From positions 1-37,555 of the forward strand of contig CAMLGG010000014.1 of the NCBI GenBank assembly GCA_946479475.1: a DNA stretch of 37,555 nt, given 5' to 3'. Position 1 is the first letter of the stretch; the number at the start of each line of letters is the position of its first letter. This document shows positions 6,505-15,568 of this stretch, piece by piece. This DNA comes from an uncultured Ideonella sp. (GTDB lineage Bacteria; Pseudomonadota; Gammaproteobacteria; Burkholderiales; Burkholderiaceae). A program made the translations under genes and the position numbers. The notes beneath the pieces are model-generated. The model had not been told where the DNA came from. It worked only from the letters and a program-made list of their open reading frames with translations, and did not search any database.

Positions 6505-8064
6505 GTGAACACATTGAAGATCTCGACGCGGCTGGCTCTTCTGATCGGGCTGTTCGCCCTCCTCCTCGCTGCATCGGGCAGCCTGGGTCTCTATGCGGCA
6601 AGCCGCGCCAACGACTCCCTGCAGACGGTCTACGATGACCGCACGGTCTGCCTCGCCCAGCTCGCCGATGTCGAGCGGCGCATGCTGTCCAACCAGGTCG
6701 CGCTCCATGACGCCGCCGCGCCGGGCGCCAGCGCCGAGGCGACGGCGGCGAACATCGCCGCCGTCGAGGACAACATCGCGGCCATCAGCAAGGTCTGGAC
6801 CGAGTACACCGCCACCTACCTGACGCCTCGCGAGGCCGAGCTGGCGAAGACCTTTGCGGACGAACGCGGCGCCTTCGCGCAGAAGGGCCTGCAGCCCGCG
6901 CTGCAGGCACTCAAGGCCGGCAAGCGTGACGAAGCGCAACGCCTGATCGCCGAGAAGGTCGGGCCGCTGTTCACGGCGCCGTCGCGGACCCTGCATCAGC
7001 TCGTGCAGCTGCAGATCGACGTGGCGAAGCAGGAGAACGATCTAGCCGTGGCCCGGTACGCGACGATGCGCGCCATCGCCATCGGGGCGATCGTCCTCGG
7101 CGTGCTGACCGGCTCGCTCCTCGGCGCGGCCATGGCACGCAGCATCGTTCGCCAGCTGGGCGGCGAGCCGCACGAGGTGCTCGCCATCACCCGGGCGATC
7201 GCCGCGGGCGACCTCGGCACCGAGATCCGCGTGCCCTCCAACGCCCCGGCCAGCGTCGTCGCCGGCATGGCCGAGATGCAGAAGTCGCTGCAGGAGATCG
7301 TCCGCACCGTGCGGGCCAGCAGCGAATCCATCGCCACCGGCTCCTCGCAGATCGCCACCGGCAATGCCGACCTGAGCCAAAGGACGGAAGAGCAGGCCTC
7401 GAACCTTCAGCAGACCGCGGCCTCGATGGAGCAGCTCAGCGCGACCGTGAAGCACAACGCCGAGACGGCGCAGGAGGCCTCCCGGATGGCATCGTCAGCC
7501 AGCAGCGTCGCCAACCGGGGCCGGGACGTGGTCGGCCAGGTCGTCCGGACCATGGACGAGATCTCCCAGGGCTCGCACCGCATCGCGGACATCATCGGCG
7601 TGATCGACGGCATCGCCTTCCAGACCAACATCCTCGCGCTCAACGCCGCCGTCGAGGCCGCGCGCGCCGGGGAGCAAGGGCGCGGCTTCGCCGTCGTCGC
7701 GGGCGAGGTGCGATCGCTGGCGCAGCGCTCGGCCCAGTCGGCCCGGGAGATCAAGCAGCTCATCGAGACGAGCGTCGACCGGGTCGCCACCGGTGCCAGC
7801 CTGGTGGACGACGCGGGCCGCACGATGGAAGAAGTGGTGGGCCAGGTGCAGCGCGTCACCCAGCTGATCTCCGACATCAGTGCTGCCGGCAGCGAGCAGA
7901 CGAAGGGCATCGGGCAGGTGAGCGACGCGGTGATGCAGCTCGACCAGGTCACGCAACAGAATGCGGCGTTGGTCGAAGAGAGCGCCGCGGCTTCGGAGAG
8001 CCTGAATCAGCAGGCGCGCAAGCTGGTGGAGGCGGTGGCGGTGTTCAGGCTGGCTCGGGCTTGA
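6505..8064 (+). CDS. Methyl-accepting chemotaxis protein (four-helix-bundle sensor)
   Basis: A chemoreceptor of about 519 residues. The order is: first membrane helix (about 8-30), a periplasmic domain of about 155 residues predicted as a four-helix bundle, a second membrane helix (about 187-211), HAMP (about 212-265), and a cytoplasmic signalling domain. The highly conserved hairpin tip [20 protein letters not shown] is intact, flanked by Gln/Glu methylation-type segments ([18 protein letters not shown]). There is no C-terminal CheR-docking pentapeptide; the protein ends FRLARA. Two adjacent GTG codons are possible (6502 or 6505). The second gives the usual MNTLKISTR start and sits 6 bases after GGGA. 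Ligand unknown. Expression is probably sigma-28 dependent. Confidence 0.93.
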   Translation: MNTLKISTRLALLIGLFALLLAASGSLGLYAASRANDSLQTVYDDRTVCLAQLADVERRMLSNQVALHDAAAPGASAEATAANIAAVEDNIAAISKVWTEYTATYLTPREAELAKTFADERGAFAQKGLQPALQALKAGKRDEAQRLIAEKVGPLFTAPSRTLHQLVQLQIDVAKQENDLAVARYATMRAIAIGAIVLGVLTGSLLGAAMARSIVRQLGGEPHEVLAITRAIAAGDLGTEIRVPSNAPASVVAGMAEMQKSLQEIVRTVRASSESIATGSSQIATGNADLSQRTEEQASNLQQTAASMEQLSATVKHNAETAQEASRMASSASSVANRGRDVVGQVVRTMDEISQGSHRIADIIGVIDGIAFQTNILALNAAVEAARAGEQGRGFAVVAGEVRSLAQRSAQSAREIKQLIETSVDRVATGASLVDDAGRTMEEVVGQVQRVTQLISDISAAGSEQTKGIGQVSDAVMQLDQVTQQNAALVEESAAASESLNQQARKLVEAVAVFRLARA

Positions 8065-8085
8065 GCGTGCTGCCCGGCCGCCGGG

Positions 8086-8175
8086 TGGCGGAAGCGGTGA
8101 GATTCGAACTCACGGAGGGGGTAAGCCCTCGCCGGTTTTCAAGACCGGTGCCTTAAACCGCTCGGCCACGCTTCC
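8086..8175 (-). tRNA. serT: tRNA-Ser (anticodon UGA)
   Basis: A complete class II tRNA on the minus strand. Acceptor GGAAGCG pairs with CGCTTCC, the discriminator base is G, and CCA is encoded. The D-arm GTGGCCGAGCGG, the anticodon stem CCGGT around CTTGAAA giving UGA, a long variable arm of the Ser type (GAGGGCTTACCCCCTC), and the T-arm GTGAG-TTCGAAT-CTCAC are all visible. It lies tail to tail with the chemoreceptor. Upstream (8267-8303) is a copy of its 5' half. Confidence 0.97.
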
Positions 8176-8182
8176 TTGGATT

Positions 8183-8266
8183 GGCGGTGATCGTACCGCC
8201 GGTTTTGCCTGTGCTCACATCGCTGCGCGATATGAGCACAGTCGCAATGCCCGCCAGCGGGCATTG
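8183..8266 (-). other. Chain of three hairpins between the tRNA-Ser copies
   Basis: Three inverted repeats follow each other without genes. They are GGCGGT / ACCGCC (8183-8200), a 33-nt hairpin with a 15-bp stem, one G-T pair and a 3-nt loop (8209-8241, CTGTGCTCACATCGC arm), and a 22-bp perfect palindrome with arms CAATGCCCGC / GCGGGCATTG (8245-8266). The last abuts the truncated tRNA copy exactly. No T-run follows any of them in either direction, so they are not ordinary terminators. The segment may be the remnant of a small mobile or repeated element. Confidence 0.7.
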
Positions 8267-8303
8267 TCAAGACCGGTGCCTTAAACCGCTCGGCCACGCT
8301 TCC
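8267..8303 (-). pseudogene. tRNA-Ser 5'-half fragment (37 bp)
   Basis: Thirty-seven bases identical to the 5' half of the adjacent tRNA-Ser gene, from the first acceptor base through the anticodon TGA, displaced by exactly 128 bp. The identity stops at the anticodon, where a palindrome begins. It lacks the 3' half and cannot fold as a tRNA. Direct copies of part of a tRNA gene usually mark integration or excision of a mobile element, but the retained half here is 5', not the usual 3'. Confidence 0.9.
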
Positions 8304-8362
8304 AGGGGGAAGGGCGCTACTGTAGCGCAGTGCCTTGTCCTCCCCCTGCTGCAGTCTTTGCC

Positions 8363-10822
8363 CTACAGCTTGACCTTGACCTCCAGCTGGATCCGCCGCG
8401 GGTCGGTCAGGCCGGCGTAGTAGGGCGAGCCGACGACCGACGAGAGGTTGCTCAGGAACCTCACGTACTGCTTGTCGAACAGGTTGTTGACGATCAGGCC
8501 GACGCCCCATTGCTTCGACGGGGCCTCCCAGCCGAGGCGGGTGTCGACGCGGGTCTGGGCCTCGCCGACTTCCCAGCCCGGGGCCTTGAGGCAGCTACCC
8601 TGGGCCGGCGAATCGTCGTTGCAGCGGGTGCGACCCAGGTACGAGCCTTGCAGGGTCCAGCTGGCCTTGCCCTCCGCGAGGCGCCATTGCACGTCGCTGC
8701 CCAGGGTGAGCGTGTTGATCAGCGGCGTGCCGTAGGGCTGGCCGGTGAGGTCGGGCTGGTCGCCGGCCCGGTTCTTCTGGCGCTTGTAGGTCTGGTCGAT
8801 GTACTCCATCGAGCCGAAGAGACGCCAGTCGCGCGAGACTTGCCATTGCGCTTCGAGGTCCAGGCCGGTGGCTTGTACGTCGGTGCTCGTGACCACGTAG
8901 GCCGGGATGGCCAGGCTGTGGTCGAGGACTATGCTTTGCAGGTCCTTGAAGACGTAGTGGAAGAGCGAGGCGCCGTAGCTCAGGCCGCTGTCCCCGAGCC
9001 GACCCTTGACCCCGAGCTCGTAGCTGGTGATGTTCTCAGGCGCGAAGCTGCCGCCGTTGATCGCGCTGCTGACCGCATTGAAGCCGCCGGCCTGGTAGCC
9101 GCGAGTCACTGACGCGAACAGCATGGTGTCCTTGTCGAGATGGTGGTCCAGCACCAGGCGGGGGCTGACGTTGTTCCAGCGCTTGCTCGCGGAAACGGGG
9201 GCGGCGCGCCAGTCGGGGTTGTCGAACTCGACGTTGTGGTTGCGCAGGTAGTCGGCGAAGAAGGCCAGCTGGGCGGCGGTGGCCGGATCCAGCGCGCCGG
9301 CGGCGACCAGCGCGTCGAAGAACTCGGGCGAGAAAACGCCGAGTTGCGGGTCCAGCCCCGGCGCCGAGCGCAGCGGGCTGTACCAGCTGAACTTCTTCTC
9401 GTCCCGGGTGAAGCGCACGCCGGTGGTCAGGTTGGTGTCCGCGCCCAGGTGCCAGATGAGGTCGCCGAAGACGGCATAGGCCTTCGCGTCGAGCGTGTTG
9501 TTCATGTTCTCCTGCCAGGTCTGGCCGAGCAGGTCGATCTGGGGCAGGCCGGCGGCCAGCGCCAACTGGTCGAAGGTGAGGAAGGGCGCGAAGCCGACGT
9601 CCGGGTTGTGCGAGAACAGCGTGTCCAGCGAGTCGCTGCTGGTGTTGATCTGGCTCGTCTGCGCCGCCTTCTCGCGCGAAAGGCTCAGGCCCGCCAGCCA
9701 GTCCACCGTGGCGTTGTTGCCGGCCAGGCGGAACTCCTGCTGCCAGGCGGTGTTTCTCTCGAAGTTGCTGGTGTTCAGCTGCGAGGCGATGTTGTCGGTG
9801 CCGTCGTTGTCCTGCACGTTGACGCTGTTGAAGTGGCGCCAGCCGGTGAGGCTCGAGAAGGTGCCGAAGCCGAGGTCGTGCTCCACGCGCAGCGTGAGGC
9901 TGTCGAGCTTGCGCTCCTCGCGGCCACCGGCCGGGTCGTTGCGCAGCGGCTGCTTGCGAGGGTCGACGAAGCTCGAGGTATCCGTGGGGAACACCGGCGT
10001 CGTCGTGGTCACCGCCCACACCGGGCGCGGGCGCTGGTCGAGGTCTTCGTGCTCCCACGAGACCACGGCGTTGGTGGCGCCAGCCGGGTTCCAGCCCAGC
10101 GACAGGCGTGAGCCCCAGGCGTTGTCCTGCGGGGCGCGCTCGCCGGTGGTCACGTTGGTCGTCCAGCCTTCGCGGCGCTGGGTGACGGCCGAGAAGCGCA
10201 GGGCCAGCTCGTCCGTCAACGGCTGGTTGACCATCGCCTCGGTGTGCAGCGTGGCCTGGTTGCCCAGACGCACCAGGCCGCTCGCCGCGAACTCGCCCAC
10301 CGGGTCGTTGGTGACGATGGAGATGGCGCCCGCCGCCGAGTTGCGGCCGAACAGCGTGCCCTGCGGGCCCTTCAGCACCTCGATGCGCTTGATGTCGTTG
10401 AAGTTGACGAGCGCGCCGCCCGTCTTGCCGGCGTAGATGCCGTTCACGTAGACGCCCACCGGCGAATCGGTGCCGATGCCGAAGTCCGCGGTGCCGAGGC
10501 CGCGGATGGAGAAGTTGGGTTGCGTCGGCTCGGTGGCGTCGATCTGCACGCCCGGCGTGAAGCTGGAGATCTCGGCGATGTTGACCGCGCCGACCTTGGC
10601 GATCTGCTCCGGGCCGATGAGCTGGATGGCGATGGGGACCTGCAGCACTTCCTGCTTGCGGCCTTGTGCGGTCACCTCGATGACCTGCACGTCGTTGGCC
10701 GCGGGCTTGCCATCGCCGGTGGCCGGCTGCGCCTGCCCCCAGGCCGAGGGGCCGAATCCGGCGATGGCGCACAGGGCCGCCGTGGCGAGTGCACTGCGGC
10801 GCGGGTGGGCATGTCGGGCCAT
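8363..10822 (-). CDS. TonB-dependent outer-membrane receptor
   Basis: An 819-residue outer-membrane receptor with a signal peptide (LATAALCAIAGFGPSAWGQ), a TonB-box-like segment (VQVIEVTAQGRKQE), a plug domain (about 55-170, with IRGLGTADFGIG, VGVYVNGIYAGKTG and IEVLKGPQGTLFGRNSAAGAISIVT), and a 22-strand barrel ending in an alternating hydrophobic strand, RRIQLEVKVKL. It belongs to the sub-group of generic TonB receptors often tied to sugars, aromatics or other carbon sources rather than classical siderophore receptors. It has a good ribosome site (AGGAGAG) and lies 28 bp after the di-heme cytochrome gene, as the last gene of that operon. It would import the compound that the two lipoproteins act on. 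That link is inferred. Confidence 0.92.
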   Translation of the reverse strand: MARHAHPRRSALATAALCAIAGFGPSAWGQAQPATGDGKPAANDVQVIEVTAQGRKQEVLQVPIAIQLIGPEQIAKVGAVNIAEISSFTPGVQIDATEPTQPNFSIRGLGTADFGIGTDSPVGVYVNGIYAGKTGGALVNFNDIKRIEVLKGPQGTLFGRNSAAGAISIVTNDPVGEFAASGLVRLGNQATLHTEAMVNQPLTDELALRFSAVTQRREGWTTNVTTGERAPQDNAWGSRLSLGWNPAGATNAVVSWEHEDLDQRPRPVWAVTTTTPVFPTDTSSFVDPRKQPLRNDPAGGREERKLDSLTLRVEHDLGFGTFSSLTGWRHFNSVNVQDNDGTDNIASQLNTSNFERNTAWQQEFRLAGNNATVDWLAGLSLSREKAAQTSQINTSSDSLDTLFSHNPDVGFAPFLTFDQLALAAGLPQIDLLGQTWQENMNNTLDAKAYAVFGDLIWHLGADTNLTTGVRFTRDEKKFSWYSPLRSAPGLDPQLGVFSPEFFDALVAAGALDPATAAQLAFFADYLRNHNVEFDNPDWRAAPVSASKRWNNVSPRLVLDHHLDKDTMLFASVTRGYQAGGFNAVSSAINGGSFAPENITSYELGVKGRLGDSGLSYGASLFHYVFKDLQSIVLDHSLAIPAYVVTSTDVQATGLDLEAQWQVSRDWRLFGSMEYIDQTYKRQKNRAGDQPDLTGQPYGTPLINTLTLGSDVQWRLAEGKASWTLQGSYLGRTRCNDDSPAQGSCLKAPGWEVGEAQTRVDTRLGWEAPSKQWGVGLIVNNLFDKQYVRFLSNLSSVVGSPYYAGLTDPRRIQLEVKVKL

Positions 10823-10850
10823 GGAACTCTCCTGTCGGTACTGATCGGGA

Positions 10851-12002
10851 TCAGGGGGACGTGCAGCGGCCCGGCAGCGAGGCGATCCACTGCCGCACCA
10901 GCTTCAGGCCATCCTCGTGCACGGTGTTGCGGCCCAGCTCGGGCATCATCACGCCGCCCTCGCTGCTGGCCATGCGGAAGGCCATGATCGAGGCATCCGG
11001 CTGGCCCGGCACGATGCCGAAGAGCCGGTCGCCGGTGCCCTTGCCGGCGGCCACCGGCGGCTTGCACAGGCCCATGTGCCAGTCGACCGGCGCGAAGGCA
11101 TCGAGCCGCAGCGCGGTGTTGCTCGCGGTCGCGTTGGCCTGGTGGCAGTGGGCGCAGTTGATGTCGAGGTAGGCGCGGGCGCGCTCGGCCAGCGGCGCGG
11201 GCTCGTCGCGCCAGTCCGCCGCACGCGGTAGCTCCCGCCAGTCGGCGTGGGCCGGCACGCCGGTGAGGAAGCCGGCCTTCACCCAGCGCGCGAGCTGGTT
11301 CTCGCTGCCTTCGGCGTAGCGCAGCTCGCGGTTGAGGTGGCGCGCCTTCGGGCCGATCGGCGTGAAGACCTTGTCCTTCAGGTTCACCACGTGGCAGGAC
11401 GCGCACTGGTTCTCGTTCGGCACGACGTAGGTGAAGCGCTGGTGCCGGCCGGCCTCGTCGACCAGCTCCAGCGCCTTCTGGTCGCCCGTGCGCTCCAGCG
11501 TCGCTTCGGTCTGCGCCTCGTTCCACACGTAGGGCATGGCCTCCCAGCCGCCCTCGCGGCGCACCAGCAGGCGCGTCTCGATGAGCCGCACCTTGGCCAG
11601 GTCCAGGCCTTCGACGGGCGAGGGCGCGACGCTCGCGAGCGTCTGCCTGAGCAGGCCCGAGCCGGCGGCCGCGCCTTCGGCCTTCGGGTAGTAGAAGGTC
11701 TTGCTGAGGATGGTGCCGACCGGGAAGTCGAAGGCCTGCTCGGCTTCGTAGCGCGCCGCCTTGCCGGCCGGCATCCACACCGTGCGCAGCTTGTGCGCGT
11801 GGTCGCTGAACAGCGGCGTGTTCAGGTCGTAGGGCAGCACGCCGGTGTTGAGCTTCAGCCGCTGGCCATCGCTCTCGACGACGCGCCAGTCCGACAGCTT
11901 GTCCGGCTTGCCCTCGGCGATGAAGTTCACCGGGGCCGGCGCCCGCTGGCAGGCCGACAGGATCAGTGCGAGCGCCAGCGGCGCAACCCGGCTGCAGCGC
12001 AT
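10851..12002 (-). CDS. Di-heme c-type cytochrome lipoprotein (SO2930 / HNE_0200 family)
   Basis: A 383-residue exported lipoprotein with lipobox LSAC at residues 15-18. Two heme-attachment motifs are present, CASCH (200-204) and CAHCH (283-287), and a late MMPELGR segment (Met352/353) could supply an axial ligand. The N-terminal half carries TGVLPYDLNTPLFSDHAHK and FPVGTILSKTFYYP, which I recognise as the family (TIGR03806-like) known to occur next to a parallel beta-helix protein; its function is unknown. It starts 5 bp after the beta-helix gene's stop and precedes a TonB receptor by 28 bp. This suggests a periplasmic or surface electron-transfer step acting on an imported substrate. The family call is confident; the role is inference. 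Confidence 0.88.
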   Translation of the reverse strand: MRCSRVAPLALALILSACQRAPAPVNFIAEGKPDKLSDWRVVESDGQRLKLNTGVLPYDLNTPLFSDHAHKLRTVWMPAGKAARYEAEQAFDFPVGTILSKTFYYPKAEGAAAGSGLLRQTLASVAPSPVEGLDLAKVRLIETRLLVRREGGWEAMPYVWNEAQTEATLERTGDQKALELVDEAGRHQRFTYVVPNENQCASCHVVNLKDKVFTPIGPKARHLNRELRYAEGSENQLARWVKAGFLTGVPAHADWRELPRAADWRDEPAPLAERARAYLDINCAHCHQANATASNTALRLDAFAPVDWHMGLCKPPVAAGKGTGDRLFGIVPGQPDASIMAFRMASSEGGVMMPELGRNTVHEDGLKLVRQWIASLPGRCTSP

Positions 12003-12007
12003 GCGGA

Positions 12008-13267
12008 TCAGGAGGACTTCGAGGGCAGGGTGACTTGCGAAAGGCGCGGCAGGTCGCAGCGCAGCTCGTCGGTCACCATCCGGGGGTTCTTGTACTTGTT
12101 CGGCCCGTCGGCATTGAGCACGCCGGAGGGGCCGTTGTTGACGCACAGCCGCGACTCGGGCTGGCCCGCCGTCTTCGGGTCCGCATAGCCATCCCACAGC
12201 ACGTCGGGAAAGCGGCCGTTGAGGCCGAACATGGCGGTCTTGAGCACCTTCAGGTCGACGCCGTCGGGCGAGTCGCCCCCGCCCGAGAAGCGGTTGTCGT
12301 GGACGTAGATGGCCTTGGGATACGGGTCGTAGCCCGGCTCCACGCCCTTGTCGCTGTAGTAGCCGGTGGAGAAGTAGCTCGAGATGATGACGTTGGCGGT
12401 GCGGTTGTCGATCACGTCGTTGTCGAAGATCTCGACCTTGGCGTTGGAGTTGACCACCACGCCGGATCCGGCCGGAACGCTGGCCACCGCCGTGCCCTTG
12501 GCGCCGAAGTTCGCGAGGTTGTTCTGCTCGACGCGGTTCTTGAAGACGCGCGTCGAATGCCCGGGTTGCGAGAGGTTGGGCATGTTGAACACGAGGATGC
12601 CGCCGGTGTTGCCGGTGGCCACGTTCTCGGTCACGTCGGCATCGATGGTGTTCTCGATCTCGATGCCGGCCACGTTCTGCTCCGCCCGGCAGCGGCGCAC
12701 GATCACGTTCTTCGACTGGCCCACGTAGATGCCCGCATCCGAGGCACCGAAGGACTGTGAATCCTCGATCAGCACGTTGCGGGTCTTGACCGGGTAGATG
12801 CCGTAGGCACCGTTGCTCGTCTTCGGCCCGTCCGTCCAGCGCACGCGCACGGCGCGGATGGTGATGTTCTCGCCGTCGTTGATCTTCAGGCCGTCGCCCT
12901 GGCTGTCCTCGATGGTCAGGCCCTCGATGCTGAAGTCGCTGGCCTGTACCAGCAGGCCTTCGGGGCCGGCGACCTGGCCCCGGAAAGAGAGGACGGTCTT
13001 TTCCAGGCCCGCGCCCTTCAGGGTGACGCCGTTGACGCGCAACGAAAGGCCGCGGTCCAGGTGCCAGCGGCCGGCCGGGATCTCGATCACCGAGCCCGGC
13101 TTCGCATCGAGCAGCTGCGCCTGCAGCTTCTTCTGGAAGTCGGCGTCGACGGGCAGGTCGCCCGCGCGCTGGTTCGCATCCGGCGTCGTCCTGCTGCAGC
13201 CCACGAATCCGAGCGCGACCAGGGCCGCGCAGGCCGCCGCGGGGCGGCCCCACCTAGACCAGTGCAT
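12008..13267 (-). CDS. Parallel beta-helix repeat lipoprotein (TIGR03805-like)
   Basis: A 419-residue lipoprotein (lipobox FVGC, Cys24) made of right-handed beta-helix turns. The sequence after the signal, VIEIPAGRWHLDRGLSLRVN, then VTLKGAGLEKTVLSF, LTIEDSQGDGLKINDGENI and IRAVRVRWTDG, shows the 20-24-residue repeat with IxIxN ladders seen in carbohydrate-acting beta-helix proteins such as NosD/CASH-domain proteins. It is the first gene of the operon. The ATG is preceded by GAGG at about 9 bases. This family is known mainly as a partner of the di-heme cytochrome encoded just downstream, and the function of the pair is not established. No lyase catalytic residues can be named. Confidence 0.87.
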   Translation of the reverse strand: MHWSRWGRPAAACAALVALGFVGCSRTTPDANQRAGDLPVDADFQKKLQAQLLDAKPGSVIEIPAGRWHLDRGLSLRVNGVTLKGAGLEKTVLSFRGQVAGPEGLLVQASDFSIEGLTIEDSQGDGLKINDGENITIRAVRVRWTDGPKTSNGAYGIYPVKTRNVLIEDSQSFGASDAGIYVGQSKNVIVRRCRAEQNVAGIEIENTIDADVTENVATGNTGGILVFNMPNLSQPGHSTRVFKNRVEQNNLANFGAKGTAVASVPAGSGVVVNSNAKVEIFDNDVIDNRTANVIISSYFSTGYYSDKGVEPGYDPYPKAIYVHDNRFSGGGDSPDGVDLKVLKTAMFGLNGRFPDVLWDGYADPKTAGQPESRLCVNNGPSGVLNADGPNKYKNPRMVTDELRCDLPRLSQVTLPSKSS

Positions 13268-13363
13268 GGAGGTTGACCTCGCTCAAGTCCTTCTGCCGAA
13301 GAATGTAGCAAGGACTATCGTTTCGCGGCGTCCGGAGTTTCCCCGGTGATGCAGCCTGGTCGC

Positions 13364-14185
13364 TCAGAAGGGCGCCTGGGCTTGGGCGCAGCGGACCTGG
13401 GTGACCTCGCGGCGGCCGCCGTCCACCCGCACCGCGGTGAGCTCGCCGCCCCAGACGCAGCCGGTGTCGAGCGAGAGCAGGTCGGGTCGGTTGATCAGGC
13501 CCAGCGTCGACCAGTGGCCGAACGCGACGGGCTGGCCGGCGCTGGCGCGGTGCGGGTGCTCGAACCAGGGCGCGAAGCCGGGCGGCGCCGTCTCGGCCGC
13601 GTCCTTGCTTTCGAATTCCATCGTGCCGTCGGCGCTGCAGAAGCGGATGCGCGTCAACACGTTCACGATGAAGCGCATCCGCTCGATGCCGGTGTGGGCC
13701 TCGTCCCAGCGGCGCGGCTCGTTGCCGTACATCTGCGGCAGGAAGTCGCGCAGCGCCGGGCCGCGCAGCATGGCCTCCACCTCGCCGGCGAGGGCCAGGG
13801 CACGCTCGGCGCTCCACTGGGGCACCAGGCCGGCATGCACCACCAGCCAGCCTTCGACGCGGTCGGCCAGGCGTCCCTGGCGCAGCCATTCCAGCCAGGC
13901 TTCGCGATGGGGATGCTCCAGGATGTGGGTGAGCGTGTCCCGCCTGTGTGCGGGCCGCACGCCGGCGGCCACGGCGAGCAGGTGCAGGTCGTGGTTGCCG
14001 AGCAGGTAGCCGGCGCTGCTGCCCAGGCCGTGAAGGCGCTCGAGCACCTGCAGCGAGCCGGGGCCCCGGTTGACCAGGTCGCCCAGCACGTGCAGGCGAT
14101 CGCGCGAGGGCGAGAAGCCGATCTCGGCGAGCAGGCGCTCGAAGGCATCGCAGCAGCCTTGCAGGTCGCCGATGAGGTAGTGCAT
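13364..14185 (-). CDS. apaH: Symmetrical bis(5'-nucleosyl)-tetraphosphatase
   Basis: A 273-residue cytoplasmic metallophosphatase that splits Ap4A into two ADP (EC 3.6.1.41). All metal-binding blocks of the calcineurin-like fold are present: GDLQGC (6-11), GDLVNRGPGS (about 35), GNHDLHLL (about 63-70), then HAGLVPQW (about 115) and GHWSTLGL near the C-terminus. Length and order match ApaH. The ATG start opens directly with MHYLIGDLQG, as usual. It is divergent from the CNNM-type gene (74 bp between starts) and lies upstream of the beta-helix operon on the same strand, with 96 bp between, so co-transcription is possible. Confidence 0.95.
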   Translation of the reverse strand: MHYLIGDLQGCCDAFERLLAEIGFSPSRDRLHVLGDLVNRGPGSLQVLERLHGLGSSAGYLLGNHDLHLLAVAAGVRPAHRRDTLTHILEHPHREAWLEWLRQGRLADRVEGWLVVHAGLVPQWSAERALALAGEVEAMLRGPALRDFLPQMYGNEPRRWDEAHTGIERMRFIVNVLTRIRFCSADGTMEFESKDAAETAPPGFAPWFEHPHRASAGQPVAFGHWSTLGLINRPDLLSLDTGCVWGGELTAVRVDGGRREVTQVRCAQAQAPF

Positions 14186-14259
14186 CGGGCGATTCTGCTA
14201 CGCTCTCGCCCCATTTCCCTGCTCTCCCGCGGCGCCCGTCGTTCCCCGGCCCGCCCCTC

Positions 14260-15564
14260 ATGGACGTCGCGCTACTTGTCTTCCTGATCCTCCTGAACGC
14301 CTTGTTCGCCATGTCCGAGATGGCGCTGTCGGCCAGCCGCAAGGCGCGCCTGCAGGTGATGCTGGAGGCGGGCGAGTCCGGGGCGCAGGCCGCGATCGAC
14401 CTGCACGACAACCCCACCAAGTTCCTCTCGACGGTGCAGATCGGGATCACGTCGATCGGCATCCTCAACGGCATCGTCGGCGACGCGGCCTTCTCGGGTC
14501 CGCTGTCCGCCTGGCTGACCGGCACCTTCGGCCTTTCCCAGCGGCCCGCCGACATCACCGCCACCGCCCTGGTCGTCTTCATCATCACGGTCCTGTCGAT
14601 CATCTTCGGCGAGCTGGTGCCCAAGCGGCTGGGCCAGATGTACCCGGAGACGGTGGCCCGCCTGGTGGCGCCGCCGATGGAGTGGCTCTCGGCCGCCACG
14701 CGCCCGCTGGTGGCGGCGCTGGCCTTCTGCACCGAGGGCGTGCTGCGCCTGCTTGGGGTGCGCGGCGGGCCGGCCCGCAGCGTGACCGAGGAAGAGATCG
14801 CCGCCAGCCTCGAGGAGGGCCTGGACGCCGGCGTGATCGAGGCACAGGAGCACCAGATGGTGCGCAACGTGTTCCGCCTCGACGATCGCCAGATCGGCTC
14901 GATGATGATCCCGCGCGCCGAGATCAAGTGGCTGGATGCCAACGCCTCGCTGGATGAGGTGGTGTCTGCGGTGGCCGAGGAAGAGCATTCGCGCTACCCG
15001 GTCTGCCGCGGCGGGCTGGACGACGTCATCGGCGTCGTTGCCGCCCGCAGCCTCCTCAAGCCCCTGGCCGAAGGCCGGGTGACGGCGCTGGCCGACCACC
15101 TGCAGGCGCCGGTCTTCGTGCCCGAGACGCTTTCGGGGATGGAGCTGCTGGAGCACTTCCGCACCTCCGGCGCCGAGCTGGTGTTCGTCGTCGACGAGTA
15201 CGGAGCCGTGCAGGGCGTGATCACCGTGCGTGACGTGCTGGAGGCGATCACCGGCGAGTTCGGCACGCCCAGCGACGAGGATGCCTGGGCGGTGCAGCGC
15301 GAGGACGGCAGCTGGCTGGTCGACGGCCTGATCCCGGTGCCCGAGCTGAAGGACCGCCTGGAACTGAAGGACCTGCCCGAGGAAGACCGCGGGCGATACA
15401 ACACCCTGGCCGGCATGATCATGCTGCTGCTGGGCCGGCTGCCCCACACCACTGACCGGGTGGAGTGGGAAGGCTGGCGTTTCGAGGTGGTGGACCTCGA
15501 TGGCAAGCGGGTCGACAAGGTGCTGGTCACCCGACTGAACGACCCGCAAGATTCTGGAGACTGA
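14260..15564 (+). CDS. CNNM/CorC-type membrane protein (DUF21-CBS, hemolysin family)
   Basis: A 434-residue inner-membrane protein. An N-terminal DUF21 domain with about four membrane helices (LLVFLILLNALFAMSEMALSASR, then KFLSTVQIGITSIGILNGI and ALVVFIITVLSIIFGELVPK) is followed by a CBS pair (about 210-340, SMMIPRAEIKWLDANASL and VFVVDEYGAVQGVITVRDVLEAI) and a C-terminal CorC/HlyC domain (about 350-430). The family is linked to Mg2+/Co2+ efflux or tolerance; the name hemolysin is historical. There is no clear ribosome site before the ATG. The SapC gene begins 4 bp after its stop, so the two are one operon. Confidence 0.93.
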   Translation: MDVALLVFLILLNALFAMSEMALSASRKARLQVMLEAGESGAQAAIDLHDNPTKFLSTVQIGITSIGILNGIVGDAAFSGPLSAWLTGTFGLSQRPADITATALVVFIITVLSIIFGELVPKRLGQMYPETVARLVAPPMEWLSAATRPLVAALAFCTEGVLRLLGVRGGPARSVTEEEIAASLEEGLDAGVIEAQEHQMVRNVFRLDDRQIGSMMIPRAEIKWLDANASLDEVVSAVAEEEHSRYPVCRGGLDDVIGVVAARSLLKPLAEGRVTALADHLQAPVFVPETLSGMELLEHFRTSGAELVFVVDEYGAVQGVITVRDVLEAITGEFGTPSDEDAWAVQREDGSWLVDGLIPVPELKDRLELKDLPEEDRGRYNTLAGMIMLLLGRLPHTTDRVEWEGWRFEVVDLDGKRVDKVLVTRLNDPQDSGD

Positions 15565-15568
15565 AGAA

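Noticed and set aside
8308..8332. GCGCTAC-T-GTAGCGC near the end of the TonB receptor gene as its terminator
   Set aside because: One-base loop and no T-run on the minus strand; not a convincing terminator.
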